A stretch of 64,000 nucleotides of DNA from Bacillus sp. AFS029637 (GCF_002584985.1 NZ_NUPZ01000020.1:16794-80793); one strand, 5' to 3'; shown: positions 10,341-19,504, numbered from the stretch's first letter. The notes: generated by a model not told the origin, from the letters alone. A program made the numbers and translations.

Positions 10341-10357
10341 CATTGCCATCAACTTAA
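10341..10357 (+). mobile_element. IS231-like terminal inverted repeat (relic)
   Basis: CATTGCCATCAACTTAA matches 15 of 17 bases of the IS231 end as I remember it (CATGCCCATCAACTTAA). It stands upstream of the FUSC gene, while an IS231-like transposase N-terminus lies downstream of that gene. No matching right end was found. Confidence 0.55.
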
Positions 10358-10461
10358 AAAATTGGCATTTCCCCATATCGAAAAAGAATAAGCTGAATTA
10401 TTATAACTAACTCTGGAAAGATAAAACTTTCATTTTGGGGATACTTCAAAATATCAGCCTG

Positions 10462-10489
10462 ATGGACATAGGTATCACCACATGTCCAT
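10462..10489. promoter_or_regulatory. Inverted repeat upstream of the FUSC gene (candidate operator)
   Basis: ATGGACAT (10462-10469) and ATGTCCAT (10482-10489) are perfect 8-bp arms separated by 12 bp, so their centres are two helical turns apart. This is the layout of a dimeric repressor site. No cognate regulator is encoded next to it. Confidence 0.45.
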
Positions 10490-10553
10490 GGATTAAAGAA
10501 AGAGCCTATTATTAAACTGTGCCCTACTCTTTGGGTCGGAAGAGGTGCTATAG

Positions 10554-11600
10554 ATGAATGCAAAGATATATAGAGCTCAACTGTTTTCTTGGTCTAAAAA
10601 GGACAAAGTAGAAATAGTAGAACTCATTTCTGCCGGCATAGGTATGGCCGGACCTGTTCTGTTCGCCACAGTTCTAGGCTATCCCGATCTTGGTTTTGTT
10701 GCATCGATTGGCAGTTTGGCAGTCAGTAGCGTGAAAGTCGGTTCGAGTTTTATAAATCACGGGGAAAAGTTGGCGTCAGCACTCATATCAGTAACGCTCG
10801 CTGCGATTGCTGCTGTTCTCTCTTTCGGACATGGCTCTCTGACATTCGGTGTCTTGCTCCTGCTAGTCAGCTTTGCTGCGTTAATTGGCGGATATAGTCG
10901 CGCCTTGGCGGTGGCAACAACACGCTTTGTCATATTCCTAATCATCATCCTCAACATGTTCGACCAGACGGAGTACCGGATGGAACTAATTTTTTCAATC
11001 TTAGCAGGGGCCATTTGGACCGGCAGTATCAGCTTGGTGCTAGGCATATGGGTACACCGTTGTTTTAAATCATCGCTGGACGGGGCTGTGAAAGAGCCAA
11101 CATCGAAAAAAATCATTCTATGGTGGCATTCTCTTGCACACCTATCCAGTTGGCAATTCCCAATCAGGCTCGTATTATGTCTAGGTATAGCTGAGGGATT
11201 GCGAATACTTTGGCCCGAGCACCACTTCTATTGGATTGCAATTACCGTAGCAATCCTTACTCAGCGGAAAATAGAACTCTTTCCAATCAAAACAACACAA
11301 CGAGTGCTTGGTACAGTAATCGGTGTGATTGTTGCGAGCTTGCTTCTCGCAACGAGTCTACCAATTTGGGGATTAGTTATAAGTATCGGGCTATTCGCAA
11401 GTGTTCGACCTCTTCTAAAGGTTCGAAATTATCTTGTATACTCTGCAACCATGATTCCGCTCATTATTTTGATTATGGAAGCCGGCAAGCCGTTTCATTC
11501 TAGCATTCTGTTTGACCGTGTATTTGCAACCCTTATCGGTGCAGTCATCGTTATTACAGTGAACTTGATATTCAGTAGAGCGATGGTGAAATCAGTGTAA
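10554..11600 (+). CDS. FUSC-family membrane protein (aromatic acid exporter-like)
   Basis: The 348-residue protein has a repeated hydrophobic architecture: a cluster of membrane segments in about residues 25-160, a short polar linker, then a second cluster from about 195 to 345. The FYWIAITVAILTQRK stretch near 225 is typical of FUSC/YccS/aromatic acid exporter proteins, which efflux phenolic or aromatic compounds. Its codons use more G and C in third positions than its neighbours, and it sits between IS231-like relics, which suggests lateral gain. GAGGTG lies six bases before the start. Confidence 0.82.
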   Translation: MNAKIYRAQLFSWSKKDKVEIVELISAGIGMAGPVLFATVLGYPDLGFVASIGSLAVSSVKVGSSFINHGEKLASALISVTLAAIAAVLSFGHGSLTFGVLLLLVSFAALIGGYSRALAVATTRFVIFLIIILNMFDQTEYRMELIFSILAGAIWTGSISLVLGIWVHRCFKSSLDGAVKEPTSKKIILWWHSLAHLSSWQFPIRLVLCLGIAEGLRILWPEHHFYWIAITVAILTQRKIELFPIKTTQRVLGTVIGVIVASLLLATSLPIWGLVISIGLFASVRPLLKVRNYLVYSATMIPLIILIMEAGKPFHSSILFDRVFATLIGAVIVITVNLIFSRAMVKSV

Positions 11601-11654
11601 AGATACTTTAATATTTCGGCTATCTTTTCCAGTTGAACAAAATCGCCGCTAAAA

Positions 11655-11927
11655 TGAAAAAACACGCTATTCTTTCTGTAAAATCATAAGAAAGGATGGC
11701 GTTTTTGTATGTCTATTTCTGTATCCGATGAATTACAACTATTTGCTAAAGAATTATATAGAAGGAAAAGGAAGTACGAAGGAAACGAAACAGTGGTCTT
11801 GCGAATCTGCATTTTCTTTCTTCGGAAACGCAATTATTTTTTATTCCTATATCGAAAAGGTGTATTATACAAAAAAACAGAAACAGCTCATAGCCGTTTC
11901 TGCTTTTTCTACTATATATTAAAATAA
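11655..11927 (+). pseudogene. IS231/IS4-family transposase relic
   Basis: The segment starts with an imperfect hairpin (about 11655-11705: AAAAACACGC-type arm against GGATGGCGTTTTT), like the leader that sequesters the start of IS231 transposase genes. The reading frame from ATG 11709 begins MSISVSDELQLFAKELY, which resembles the N-terminus of IS231-type transposases, then jumps to RRKRKYEGNE, as if an internal piece were deleted, and soon loses similarity. Only about 72 codons remain of a gene that normally has over 400. The family call is from memory of its N-terminus. Confidence 0.5.
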
Positions 11928-13130
11928 CTTCAATTTACCTTTTTTAAGAACTAATAAAGGCCCACCTAATAAGAATAGGTAACGGTTATCGATCACTTTC
12001 TTCATGAAAGAAGCTTTCCAACCTGTTAATTTTTTGCCCATAACAACGCCCATTGCATCGTCATGACCTAAAGAACATACTGATCCTTTATTGTCGAATG
12101 CGAATGTTTTCATTTCGCCTTTGCCACGAACTAACACAGTTAAGTTGTGTGCAATATTGTAACCTTGTTGAATTGCAATTTGTGCTGTTGGTGGGTATGG
12201 ACGGTTAATTTCTTCGTTAATGATTAACGCTGCGTCACCAACCATAAATACATCTTCGTATCCTGGAGCGTGCATGTACTCATCAACTTTAACGCGGCCG
12301 CGCATTGCTTCAAAGCCAGACTCTTCCACAATACCATTACCACGAACACCTGCAGCCCAAACCACTGTTTCAGACTTAAGTAATTCAGTATCATCACCGT
12401 TTGCAACGATAATACCTTCTTCAGTTGCTTCTTTAATTGCTGTACCGATGCGGAATTCTACACCTTTTTTCTCAAGTTGTTTTACAGCATATTCTACTAA
12501 TGCTGGATCAAAACCAGGAAGTGCTGTTGGAGCAGCTTCTACACAAATAATACGTGCTTTTTCACGTGGTACATTGTACTCTTTGCAAAGTTCAGGAACA
12601 CGGTTCGCAAGCTCACCTACGTACTCGATACCAGTAAATCCAGCACCACCAACAACGATTGTTACTAACTCATCGCGTTGTTCAGTCGCATATTGAGCAA
12701 ATTTAGCTTCCATGTGCTCACGAATTTGACGAGTTGCATTAATGTTAGCAATTGAGAATGCATGCTCTTTTAATCCTGTAATGCCGAACGTTTCTGATTC
12801 GAAACCAAGACCGATTACTAAGTAGTCATACTCTAACTCGCCGTCTTTTAAGATAATGCGTTTTTCAGCAGCTTTAATTTCTACTACTGTATCTTGTACA
12901 AAGTTCACTTTATTTGTATCGATAACGTCTTGAATATCTAGACAGATTTTTTCATCTTGTAATGTACCAGCTGCGCTCTCGTGTAACCAAGTTGCTTGGT
13001 AGTGATAGCTGTTGTTGTTTACTAACGTAATTTCAGCTTCATTTACAGATAATGCTTTTTGCAGACGAACAGTCGTAATCATTCCGCCATAACCTGCACC
13101 TAAAACTACGATTTTTGGAGTCTTCACCAA
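11919..13130 (-). CDS. ndh: Type II NADH dehydrogenase (NDH-2)
   Basis: NDH-2 oxidises NADH and passes electrons to menaquinone without pumping protons, on the inner face of the membrane. The 403-residue protein has two dinucleotide folds: the FAD site [10 protein letters not shown] (about residues 8-17) and the NADH site [12 protein letters not shown] (about 158-169). [10 protein letters not shown] is the second FAD-contact motif. The C-terminus is amphipathic and basic, as expected for membrane docking. It corresponds to B. subtilis yumB and faces yumC. A Rex-like operator lies upstream. Confidence 0.93.
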   Translation of the reverse strand: MVKTPKIVVLGAGYGGMITTVRLQKALSVNEAEITLVNNNSYHYQATWLHESAAGTLQDEKICLDIQDVIDTNKVNFVQDTVVEIKAAEKRIILKDGELEYDYLVIGLGFESETFGITGLKEHAFSIANINATRQIREHMEAKFAQYATEQRDELVTIVVGGAGFTGIEYVGELANRVPELCKEYNVPREKARIICVEAAPTALPGFDPALVEYAVKQLEKKGVEFRIGTAIKEATEEGIIVANGDDTELLKSETVVWAAGVRGNGIVEESGFEAMRGRVKVDEYMHAPGYEDVFMVGDAALIINEEINRPYPPTAQIAIQQGYNIAHNLTVLVRGKGEMKTFAFDNKGSVCSLGHDDAMGVVMGKKLTGWKASFMKKVIDNRYLFLLGGPLLVLKKGKLKLF

Positions 13131-13191
13131 ATCACAACCCTTTTCTTTATATAATAGTAATAAAATAATACCAAGTACTAAAAACTCTATT

Positions 13192-13218
13192 TGTCAAGAA
13201 TGTGGAATTTATCACATT
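13192..13218 (-). promoter_or_regulatory. ndh promoter -35 element with candidate Rex operator
   Basis: AATGTG (13199-13204), eight bases, then CACATT (13213-13218) has the TGTG-N8-CACA layout of the Rex box (TTGTGAA-N4-TTCACAA). It lies directly upstream of a minus-strand TTGACA (13197-13192), about 65 bp before the ndh start. Rex senses the NADH/NAD ratio, and ndh is a known Rex target in bacilli. Confidence 0.55.
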
Positions 13219-13587
13219 CTATATCGTAACAAAACGCAGTCAAAAAATCGTACGAATTTTGTCATAGAAATTTAACATAACACTACCCTATATTAGTCGG
13301 TTTTATTCCAGAATTCAAGCGTCTGGAGAATTATCAATATTTTAAAATAACATAGCGTTTTCAAGGGTTTTTCAGCCTTTTTTTCATGTATTTTCCTTTC
13401 CCTATATTTTATATAATTACAAAAGCATCTATGCAAAAACTTACACACAATTCAGTCGTTTTCAGAAGTATTATGAACTCAAATATGCTATCATTTATTT
13501 GAAAGTGTCATCATTTGCAGGATTTTCGTGTACATATGAACAATATATGAAATCAATATTAAAATTCCATCTATAGGGGGAATGAAA
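13219..13587. other. Intergenic region between ndh and yumC
   Basis: This AT-rich stretch must hold the yumC promoter. Beyond a small CCAGA/TCTGG dyad near 13310-13328 I found no gene, terminator or conserved leader. Confidence 0.5.
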
Positions 13588-14577
13588 GTGGCAGAAAATC
13601 AAAAAGTTTACGACATAACAATTATTGGTGGTGGTCCAACAGGACTATTCACAGCATTTTATGGCGGTATGAGACAAGCAAGTGTCAAAATCATTGAAAG
13701 CTTACCTCAACTTGGAGGACAATTATCCGCGCTCTACCCTGAAAAATACATTTATGATGTAGCTGGATTTCCAAAAGTGCGTGCACAAGAGTTAGTTGAT
13801 AACTTAAAAGAGCAAATGAAGAAGTTTGATCCAACCGTTTGCTTAGAAGAAGCTGTTGATACGCTTGAAAAACAAGCTGACGGTATATTCAAGCTTGTTA
13901 CGAATAAACAAACTCACTATTCTAAATCAGTCATTATTACTGCTGGCAATGGTGCTTTCCAGCCACGTCGCTTAGAGTTAGAAGGTACAGCAAAATACGA
14001 AAAGACAAACTTACATTATTTCGTTGATGATATGAATAAATTCGCTGGAAAACGCGTCGTTGTATTTGGCGGTGGTGACTCGGCAGTAGACTGGACAATG
14101 ATGTTAGAACCAATCGCTGACAAAGTTACAATCGTTCATCGCCGTGATAAATTCCGCGCACATGAACATAGTGTAGAAAGCTTAATGAATTCTCGTGCAG
14201 AAGTAAGCACACCGTACGTTCCAGTTGAACTCATTGGTGATGACAAAATTGAACAAGTCGTTCTTCAACACGTAAAAACGGAAGAAAAAGTTATTATCGA
14301 TGTTGATGACGTAATTGTAAACTACGGCTTCGTTTCTTCTCTTGGCCCAATTAAAAACTGGGGCTTAGATATTCAAAAAAACAGCATTCTCGTGAACTCG
14401 AAAATGGAGACAAATATTTCTGGTATTTATGCTGCTGGTGACATTTGTACATATGAAGGAAAAGTAAAACTCATTGCTTGCGGCTTTGGTGAAGCACCGA
14501 CAGCAGTAAACAATGCAAAAGCTTACTTCGATCCAAACGCAAAACTTCAACCGATGCATAGCTCAAGTATGTTTTAA
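13588..14577 (+). CDS. yumC: Ferredoxin/flavodoxin-NADP reductase, thioredoxin-reductase type
   Basis: This FAD enzyme moves electrons between NADPH and ferredoxin or flavodoxin. It lacks the CxxC of thioredoxin reductase, as expected for the bacillar FNR2 class. [17 protein letters not shown] (about residues 10-26) binds FAD and [12 protein letters not shown] (about 157-168) binds [16 protein letters not shown] is the FAD-side motif. GTG 13588 is chosen because AGGGGG lies seven bases upstream; ATG 13582, only one base after that site, is the alternative and adds two residues. B. subtilis YumC is the close relative. Confidence 0.93.
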   Translation: MAENQKVYDITIIGGGPTGLFTAFYGGMRQASVKIIESLPQLGGQLSALYPEKYIYDVAGFPKVRAQELVDNLKEQMKKFDPTVCLEEAVDTLEKQADGIFKLVTNKQTHYSKSVIITAGNGAFQPRRLELEGTAKYEKTNLHYFVDDMNKFAGKRVVVFGGGDSAVDWTMMLEPIADKVTIVHRRDKFRAHEHSVESLMNSRAEVSTPYVPVELIGDDKIEQVVLQHVKTEEKVIIDVDDVIVNYGFVSSLGPIKNWGLDIQKNSILVNSKMETNISGIYAAGDICTYEGKVKLIACGFGEAPTAVNNAKAYFDPNAKLQPMHSSSMF

Positions 14578-14587
14578 TATAGAAATG

Positions 14588-14625
14588 AAAAGAACTCCTT
14601 TTACATGAAAGGAGTTCTTTTTTAT
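14588..14625 (+). terminator. yumC terminator
   Basis: AGAACTCCTTT pairs with AAAGGAGTTCT around a short loop (14591-14617), followed by seven T. Confidence 0.9.
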
Positions 14626-14698
14626 CGCGCTACCTTCCCCTTCCAAAATATGTTACAATAAATAAGAACATACGTTTCGTTTATAGAGGGATTATAAA

Positions 14699-15175
14699 AT
14701 GAAAGAACCTATTATCGTAAAGAAAGAAGCTTTCCAAGCAATCGGTGTTTCAATTACGACGACAAATGAAAAAGAGGCATCTACTGAAGGAGAAATTCCA
14801 AAACTGTGGAACCGCTACTTCCAAGAACAAATGATACATCACATCCCAAATCAACAAACGAAAGAAACATTCGCTTTCTATTCAAACTACGAATCAGATG
14901 AAACGGGTGTATATCAATTTACAATTGGTATGCCCGTTTCTTCGTTAGAAAACGTTCCTGAAAATATGACAACTTTAACAATACCTGCTGCTACATACGC
15001 GGTATTTACAACGAGAAAAGGGCCAGTTGCTGAAGTTGTTTGCGAGGCTTGGGAATATATTTGGCAATGGTCGAAAGAAAATAAACGCGCTTTTACAACC
15101 GACTTTGAGCTTTATGATGAAAAAGCGGTAGATCCAAATAACGTACAATTAGATATTTATATCGCCTTAGCTTAA
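14699..15175 (+). CDS. GyrI-like / AraC effector-binding domain protein
   Basis: The 158-residue protein is one GyrI-like small-molecule-binding domain with no DNA-binding part. The pattern of an N-terminal VKKEAFQAIGVSI strand, a central IGMPVSS strand and the TTLTIPAATYAVFTTRKGP segment near 97-115 fits the effector-binding domain of AraC-type proteins and integron Cass2 proteins. Such domains bind cationic or hydrophobic drugs or act on acyl groups. It is alone in its unit with its own terminator; the ligand is unknown. Confidence 0.78.
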   Translation: MKEPIIVKKEAFQAIGVSITTTNEKEASTEGEIPKLWNRYFQEQMIHHIPNQQTKETFAFYSNYESDETGVYQFTIGMPVSSLENVPENMTTLTIPAATYAVFTTRKGPVAEVVCEAWEYIWQWSKENKRAFTTDFELYDEKAVDPNNVQLDIYIALA

Positions 15176-15204
15176 AAAAGATGCCTCTTCGGCATCTTTT
15201 TTTG
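15173..15204 (+). terminator. Terminator after the GyrI-like gene
   Basis: AAAAAAGATGCC pairs with GGCATCTTTTTT around TCTTC. The left arm overlaps the stop codon. Confidence 0.9.
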
Positions 15205-15339
15205 TCGTTAAATAGCTACTGTGCAAATCCAACATTATTGTCTACAATGAGAAAGTGCAGTATAGAAATATTAGAAACTGTATAAAACGATTGTTAACAG
15301 GTTTTTTAGTTTAAATTTGTCACATAGAAAGGAAGCAAT

Positions 15340-16587
15340 ATGGAGGAACTACAACAAAATAAATCTGCTTTAGAAGCAAATGCGAAACCACTATTAAAAA
15401 ATACGAATTTCCTTTTTCTTTGGGCAGCTACCCTTTTTTCAAGTTTTGCTTTAGCCTTTTTTACATTTTCACAAACATGGTACATAGCAAAAACATTAAA
15501 CCTTGAAGCTTCACTCGGTGTTGTTTTCGTGGCTCTAAGTGTCCCAAGGCTTATTTTTATGATTGTTGGCGGCGCTGTAGCTGATAAATTCCCGAAAAAA
15601 AACATAATGTTTTACTCCAACATTATTCGAGCGATTCTTGTCGCAACCATTCTCACATGGTTTATCGTTGGTGATGTAACACTATATACATTTGCTTTAT
15701 TCGCTTTATTCTTTGGACTTGCTGATGCTTTCTTCTGGTCCGCAGACGGATCTATTCTGCCGGAACTTGTAGAAAAAAGCCGTTTAACACAAGCGAATTC
15801 ACTTACACAAATGACAAACCAAGCATCGGTCATCTTGGGCCCTGTACTTGGCGGAATTCTCATCAAATTTACGAACTATGAAACAATCTTTTCAATTACG
15901 ATTTTGCTGTTAATCGTCGCAGCCATACTCGTTCAAAAAATACAATTTACGATATCAGAACAAAAAGATACAGACAAAGGCATGTTCACTTCTATAAAAG
16001 AAGGAATCTTATATGTAAAGGAATCACCTTTCCTTTCAACTTTCCTTATTTGTAGCGCCTTTCTAAACTTATTTTTAATCGGTCCGATGCAAGTCGGCTT
16101 CCCCCTATTTGTTAAAAACGTTCTGCACGGTGACTCGCTCCAGTTTAGTTACTTAGAAGCATCTGTAGGCGGTGGAATGGCAATAGGCGCTGTCATTGTC
16201 GGATTAAAAAATATTAATCGTAGACGTGGTCTATTTTGTATTATCATGATGCTACTGTCTGGTGTATTCTTCTTATCCATCAACTTTAGCACCGTACTTT
16301 GGCAAGCATTATTAGCCGGCATGTTTTACGGTATTACAATCGCAATGGCGATCGTCCCGCTTATGGCAATGATTCAATCTACAGTAAAAGAAGAAATGAT
16401 GGGACGCGTAATGAGTTTACTAATGCTATCATCAATGGGCTTTATTCCGCTCTCTTATGCATTCACATCCATTGCGCTTGCAATAGGAATTCCAATCGTA
16501 ACCGTTATGAAAAGCGGTGCAATCGCTGTTATCGTCTTCGTACTATTTGTAGCGATTCGTGTTCCGGTTGTAAGGAAGTTTGATTAG
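15340..16587 (+). CDS. Major facilitator superfamily transporter (MFS, drug-efflux-like)
   Basis: The 415-residue protein has about twelve hydrophobic segments in two halves, split by a polar loop near residues 195-215 (EQKDTDKG). The first cytoplasmic loop has the MFS motif A-like GGAVADKFPKKN (about residues 74-85), and the second half contains GLKNINRRRG. It resembles the MFS_3 (enterobactin/macrolide exporter-like) group. The substrate is not predictable. TATGGAGG precedes the gene, and the ATG itself lies within that purine-rich context, so the start could be slightly different. Confidence 0.85.
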   Translation: MEELQQNKSALEANAKPLLKNTNFLFLWAATLFSSFALAFFTFSQTWYIAKTLNLEASLGVVFVALSVPRLIFMIVGGAVADKFPKKNIMFYSNIIRAILVATILTWFIVGDVTLYTFALFALFFGLADAFFWSADGSILPELVEKSRLTQANSLTQMTNQASVILGPVLGGILIKFTNYETIFSITILLLIVAAILVQKIQFTISEQKDTDKGMFTSIKEGILYVKESPFLSTFLICSAFLNLFLIGPMQVGFPLFVKNVLHGDSLQFSYLEASVGGGMAIGAVIVGLKNINRRRGLFCIIMMLLSGVFFLSINFSTVLWQALLAGMFYGITIAMAIVPLMAMIQSTVKEEMMGRVMSLLMLSSMGFIPLSYAFTSIALAIGIPIVTVMKSGAIAVIVFVLFVAIRVPVVRKFD

Positions 16588-16593
16588 CTAATT

Positions 16594-16625
16594 AGAGTCA
16601 TGTGTTATACGCATGGCTCTTTTTT
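16594..16625. terminator. Terminator between converging MFS and HTH genes
   Basis: AGAGTCATG (16594-16602) pairs with CATGGCTCT (16612-16620) with one mismatch, then T6. It overlaps the end of the converging gene. Confidence 0.8.
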
Positions 16626-17486
16626 AAATGGATCAAACAGCGATATCCCCTTACTTCTCCTTAATGCTGCTCCCCACTCTAATCCAACCTCTAAAAATAA
16701 ATCTCTCACTGTACTGTATAAAAGTGCCCCAATGTCTTTACGGATTTCCCCATATTTATCTGCCCTCACAACACTTTTCACACGCCAAATGAAATTTCCG
16801 TTCACTTCTTCATCAGCTAATATTTGCTCCAGTAAAACACCTTGCTCTAGTAACCCGCTCTTTTTATAAGCAAGCTCCACCTTACTCCACAGTATGTTAA
16901 TCTTCTTTGGATTACTCGTCATTGGCACAAGTGCGTATATAAAAGGCTTTGGTATATCATGACGACAGTACGTCTCATCAAGCTCGTACGTTCCTTTTCT
17001 CTTCTCTTTTATTTGTGGAATGTTTTTAGAAAGAATTGTTTCCCCCTCGCTTTTTTGCTCCTTTCCGCTACAGCCAGCTGCATCATCTTCACTTTCACAA
17101 GCGGACATTTTCATACGGTCATCCATGCGGTCAATCGCAGATGCAAGAAATACATATAAGTTCGCACTATACCCGCCGCGCTTACGTCTTTCTTTTGTCG
17201 CAACACGCTTAATAATTCCTAATTCCTCTAACTTTGCAATGGAGCGGCGCACCGTACGAATACTCTTTCCAACATTCGTCGCAATCGTCTCCATTAACGG
17301 ACAAGCAACTCCTACTGTTTTTTGTTTCTCATTCACTGCATACTTTCCTAAAAAATGAATAATGATAGAATCAGTTTTATTCAATTGAAATCGATAGCAC
17401 TTCAAAACTTGTTTTTGATATGTATTAAACTCTTCTTTACTTCGAAATTCACTATATGGTTTCATTAAATTATATAAGCTTCCCAT
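16605..17486 (-). CDS. Winged-helix DNA-binding protein (replication-initiator-like N-terminus)
   Basis: The N-terminal 130 residues form a helix-turn-helix/winged-helix unit. The segment ETIATNVGKSIRTVRRSIAKLEELGIIKR (about 66-94, one recognition helix with a following wing) resembles HTH domains of plasmid and phage replication proteins. A low-complexity acidic linker follows, then about 140 residues that I cannot assign. There is no membrane segment. The 293-residue protein is common in the B. cereus group as an unnamed HTH protein; its target is unknown, and a transcriptional role is only an inference. Confidence 0.7.
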   Translation of the reverse strand: MGSLYNLMKPYSEFRSKEEFNTYQKQVLKCYRFQLNKTDSIIIHFLGKYAVNEKQKTVGVACPLMETIATNVGKSIRTVRRSIAKLEELGIIKRVATKERRKRGGYSANLYVFLASAIDRMDDRMKMSACESEDDAAGCSGKEQKSEGETILSKNIPQIKEKRKGTYELDETYCRHDIPKPFIYALVPMTSNPKKINILWSKVELAYKKSGLLEQGVLLEQILADEEVNGNFIWRVKSVVRADKYGEIRKDIGALLYSTVRDLFLEVGLEWGAALRRSKGISLFDPFKKEPCV

Positions 17487-17566
17487 TTATATCACCTCAC
17501 TTATAAGTAAGAGGTAGGAAGTAAAATTGGCGTGATAGTTAATATTTTTTTACTGGAGATGAAAAT

Positions 17567-18028
17567 ATGATCGTAATTAGCGCTTGTTTAGGTGGTATCG
17601 CTTGTCGGTATGACGGGAATGACAATCTTGTTTCAAAAATAGAGGAGCTTCTGCAAAAAGAAGATACAGTCCTCATTTGTCCTGAAGTATTAGGAGGATT
17701 ACCAACGCCTCGTCCTTCCGCTGAAATTATTGGTGGGAATGGCGATGACGTTTTAGATGGAAAAGCGAAAGTGATGACAAAAGATGGTGAAGATGTCACA
17801 GAAGCTTTCGTACGTGGTGCTTATAAAGCATTAGAACAAATTAAAGATTTACACCCGGAATATATTATTTTAAAAGAACGTAGCCCGTCTTGTGGTAGTA
17901 CTACGATTTACACTGGGGAATTTAACGGTAATAAACAAACTGGTTACGGGGTAACAACTGCTTTATTTAAAAGACATGGCTTTACAGTGGTTTCAGAAGA
18001 GGATTTTGAGAACGAAAAAAGGAATTGA
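17567..18028 (+). CDS. DUF523 family protein
   Basis: This 153-residue cytoplasmic protein covers the whole DUF523 family length. Typical marks are the start ISACLGGIACRYDG (about residues 4-17), CPEVLGGLPTPRP (about 42-54) and KERSPSCGS (about 104-112). The conserved cysteines suggest metal or sulfur chemistry, but I know no assigned function. In some bacteria the domain is fused to DUF1722. The gene is divergent from the winged-helix gene and has a TGGAGATG ribosome site. Confidence 0.85.
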   Translation: MIVISACLGGIACRYDGNDNLVSKIEELLQKEDTVLICPEVLGGLPTPRPSAEIIGGNGDDVLDGKAKVMTKDGEDVTEAFVRGAYKALEQIKDLHPEYIILKERSPSCGSTTIYTGEFNGNKQTGYGVTTALFKRHGFTVVSEEDFENEKRN

Positions 18029-18049
18029 CCCTGTTCGTCAATTCCTTTT
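18017..18049. terminator. Bidirectional terminator
   Basis: AAAAGGAATTGAC (18017-18029) pairs perfectly with GTCAATTCCTTTT (18037-18049). It lies between converging genes and overlaps the first one's end. Confidence 0.9.
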
Positions 18050-18058
18050 CTATCTGTC

Positions 18059-18412
18059 TTATTTCACGCCTAATTTTTCTTTCACTTTCGCTGGAAGCTC
18101 GTCTTTCTTCACTTCTTCCCAAGCTGATACACCTTTTTTATCTGAATGATATACACGCAGGAATGCTTCTTTACGTAAGTTTTTTTGAGCTGTGAATTCT
18201 AATTCTTTCTCTTTACCTTCTTTATCAAATCCAGTTAGCTTATATTGGTAATCTTTATAAGGCTGACCATTATCAGCTTTACCATTATACTCTTTTCCAT
18301 CTACTGTAATTTGAACGTAATACTCATCTTTCCCCATACGGTTAATATCACAACCAACTAACAAACTTGCAAAGACAACTAAAATACTAAAAAGTGCAAT
18401 ATATCTTTTCAT
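18059..18412 (-). CDS. YxeA-like secreted lipoprotein (DUF1093)
   Basis: The signal peptide has a lipobox (LLVGC, near residue 21), so the 117-residue product should be lipid-anchored outside the membrane. The body, with YYVQITVDGKEY and a YQYKLTGFDKEGKEKELEF strand pair, fits the YxeA/DUF1093 family of small beta-barrel (OB-like) proteins of unknown role. ATG 18412 is chosen because AGGTGAAGG lies just upstream; the GTG at 18421 falls inside that ribosome site. Confidence 0.82.
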   Translation of the reverse strand: MKRYIALFSILVVFASLLVGCDINRMGKDEYYVQITVDGKEYNGKADNGQPYKDYQYKLTGFDKEGKEKELEFTAQKNLRKEAFLRVYHSDKKGVSAWEEVKKDELPAKVKEKLGVK

Positions 18413-18518
18413 TTCCTTCACCTCATGTGTTTTTTCTTATACTCTTATCTTAAAGTCCGGGGCTCAAAGAAGAAATTCAAAAACATGACATGAACATTAC
18501 ACTTTTGTAAGATAATAA

Positions 18519-18753
18519 TTATCGCTTCACTCTAGACACCGTCATTCCATCACCAATTGGAAGGAGTACACATTCTAACCTCGGATGATTGGCTACTAAC
18601 TTCATTAAACTTCTTCATCATTTCTGTATACCGTTTTTGTTTTGCACTTTCATCTGCCACGACACTTGTTACGGATTTCATCACGCAATCTCCTTTAACG
18701 CATGCATTAGTGGAACAACCTAAGGTATGCTTCGGTAGCCATTGTTGTACCAA
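18519..18753 (-). pseudogene. Decayed C-terminal remnant of a SAM-dependent methyltransferase
   Basis: The frame from 18753 reads to MMKKFNE and then fails. Shifting by one base at about 18589-18595 restores a sensible tail, VANHPRLECVLLPIGDG and then MTVSRVKR, ending at TAA 18519-18521. A hydrophobic strand followed by LLPIGDGL/M and SR/K is how many O-methyltransferases end. The N-terminal Rossmann part is missing. The family call rests on this tail only. Confidence 0.5.
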
Positions 18754-18897
18754 CTGGCGATTTCGTTTTCAATATGTGAAAAAGGATTTCTAAATGATGA
18801 ATTGAATATATATTTATTGTTCTCTAACTTTTGAGCGAAAGTTTTTTACATACGTTTCATTCTGTCCTAATTTAAAGTTTTCGAGGGGAGAAATAAT

Positions 18898-19461
18898 ATG
18901 GATCCTATTTTATTAGATGTTCCGTTACAAATAGAAACAGACAGACTCATTCTTCGAGCACCACTTCAAGCTGGTGAAGGTAATGTAGTACATGAAGCTA
19001 TTAAAGACTCAATTCGTGAATTAAAGCAATGGTTGTCTTTATTTCAGTCAATTCCTACTGTTGAAGAAACGGAAGTTCTCCTGAGAAATGCGCATATAGA
19101 TTTTTTGAAAAGAGAAAGCTTTCGCTATCTTATCTATCATAAGGAGACTCATGATTTTATTGGAACTGCTAGCCTTCACGGAATTAATTGGAAGGTTTCT
19201 AAAGGTGAAATTGGATACTGGGTTAACACGCAATTTAGTGGCAGTGGATATATGACAGAAACAGTACGTGCGTTAACAAACCTTGGATTTCAGTTATTCA
19301 AATTTAGAAGGATTGAAATACGATGTGAATGTAATAACACGAAAAGTCGTGCGATCCCTGAAAAACTAGGCTTTGAGCTTGAAGGGATATTACGTAATGA
19401 AGATCTTTCAGCTGATGGTAAACAACTAGTTGATACTTGCATCTATGCAAAGGTAAAGTGA
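18898..19461 (+). CDS. GNAT acetyltransferase, RimJ/RimL type
   Basis: The 187-residue protein shows the GNAT fold: the RLILRAP strand near residue 16, IGYWVNTQFSGSGYMTE (about 109-125) as the acetyl-CoA-binding loop region, and RCECNNTKSRAIPEKLGFELEG (about 143 onward) as the C-terminal motif of ribosomal-protein-serine/alanine acetyltransferases. The Q/RxxGxG/A loop is changed to QFSGSG but looks usable. It may acetylate a ribosomal protein N-terminus or a small molecule; which one is not evident. Confidence 0.88.
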   Translation: MDPILLDVPLQIETDRLILRAPLQAGEGNVVHEAIKDSIRELKQWLSLFQSIPTVEETEVLLRNAHIDFLKRESFRYLIYHKETHDFIGTASLHGINWKVSKGEIGYWVNTQFSGSGYMTETVRALTNLGFQLFKFRRIEIRCECNNTKSRAIPEKLGFELEGILRNEDLSADGKQLVDTCIYAKVK

Positions 19462-19504
19462 AACTTTAATCCGCCCTCGCGAATCGGGCTTTTACAGCAA
19501 AAGA

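Noticed and set aside
10354-10563. 69-codon minus-strand frame upstream of the FUSC gene
   Set aside because: No ribosome site, overlaps the FUSC promoter region and the inverted repeat, and no family resemblance.
12220-12696. 158-codon open frame on the plus strand
   Set aside because: It is the antisense shadow of ndh, with unnatural composition (many S, T and P) and no ribosome site.
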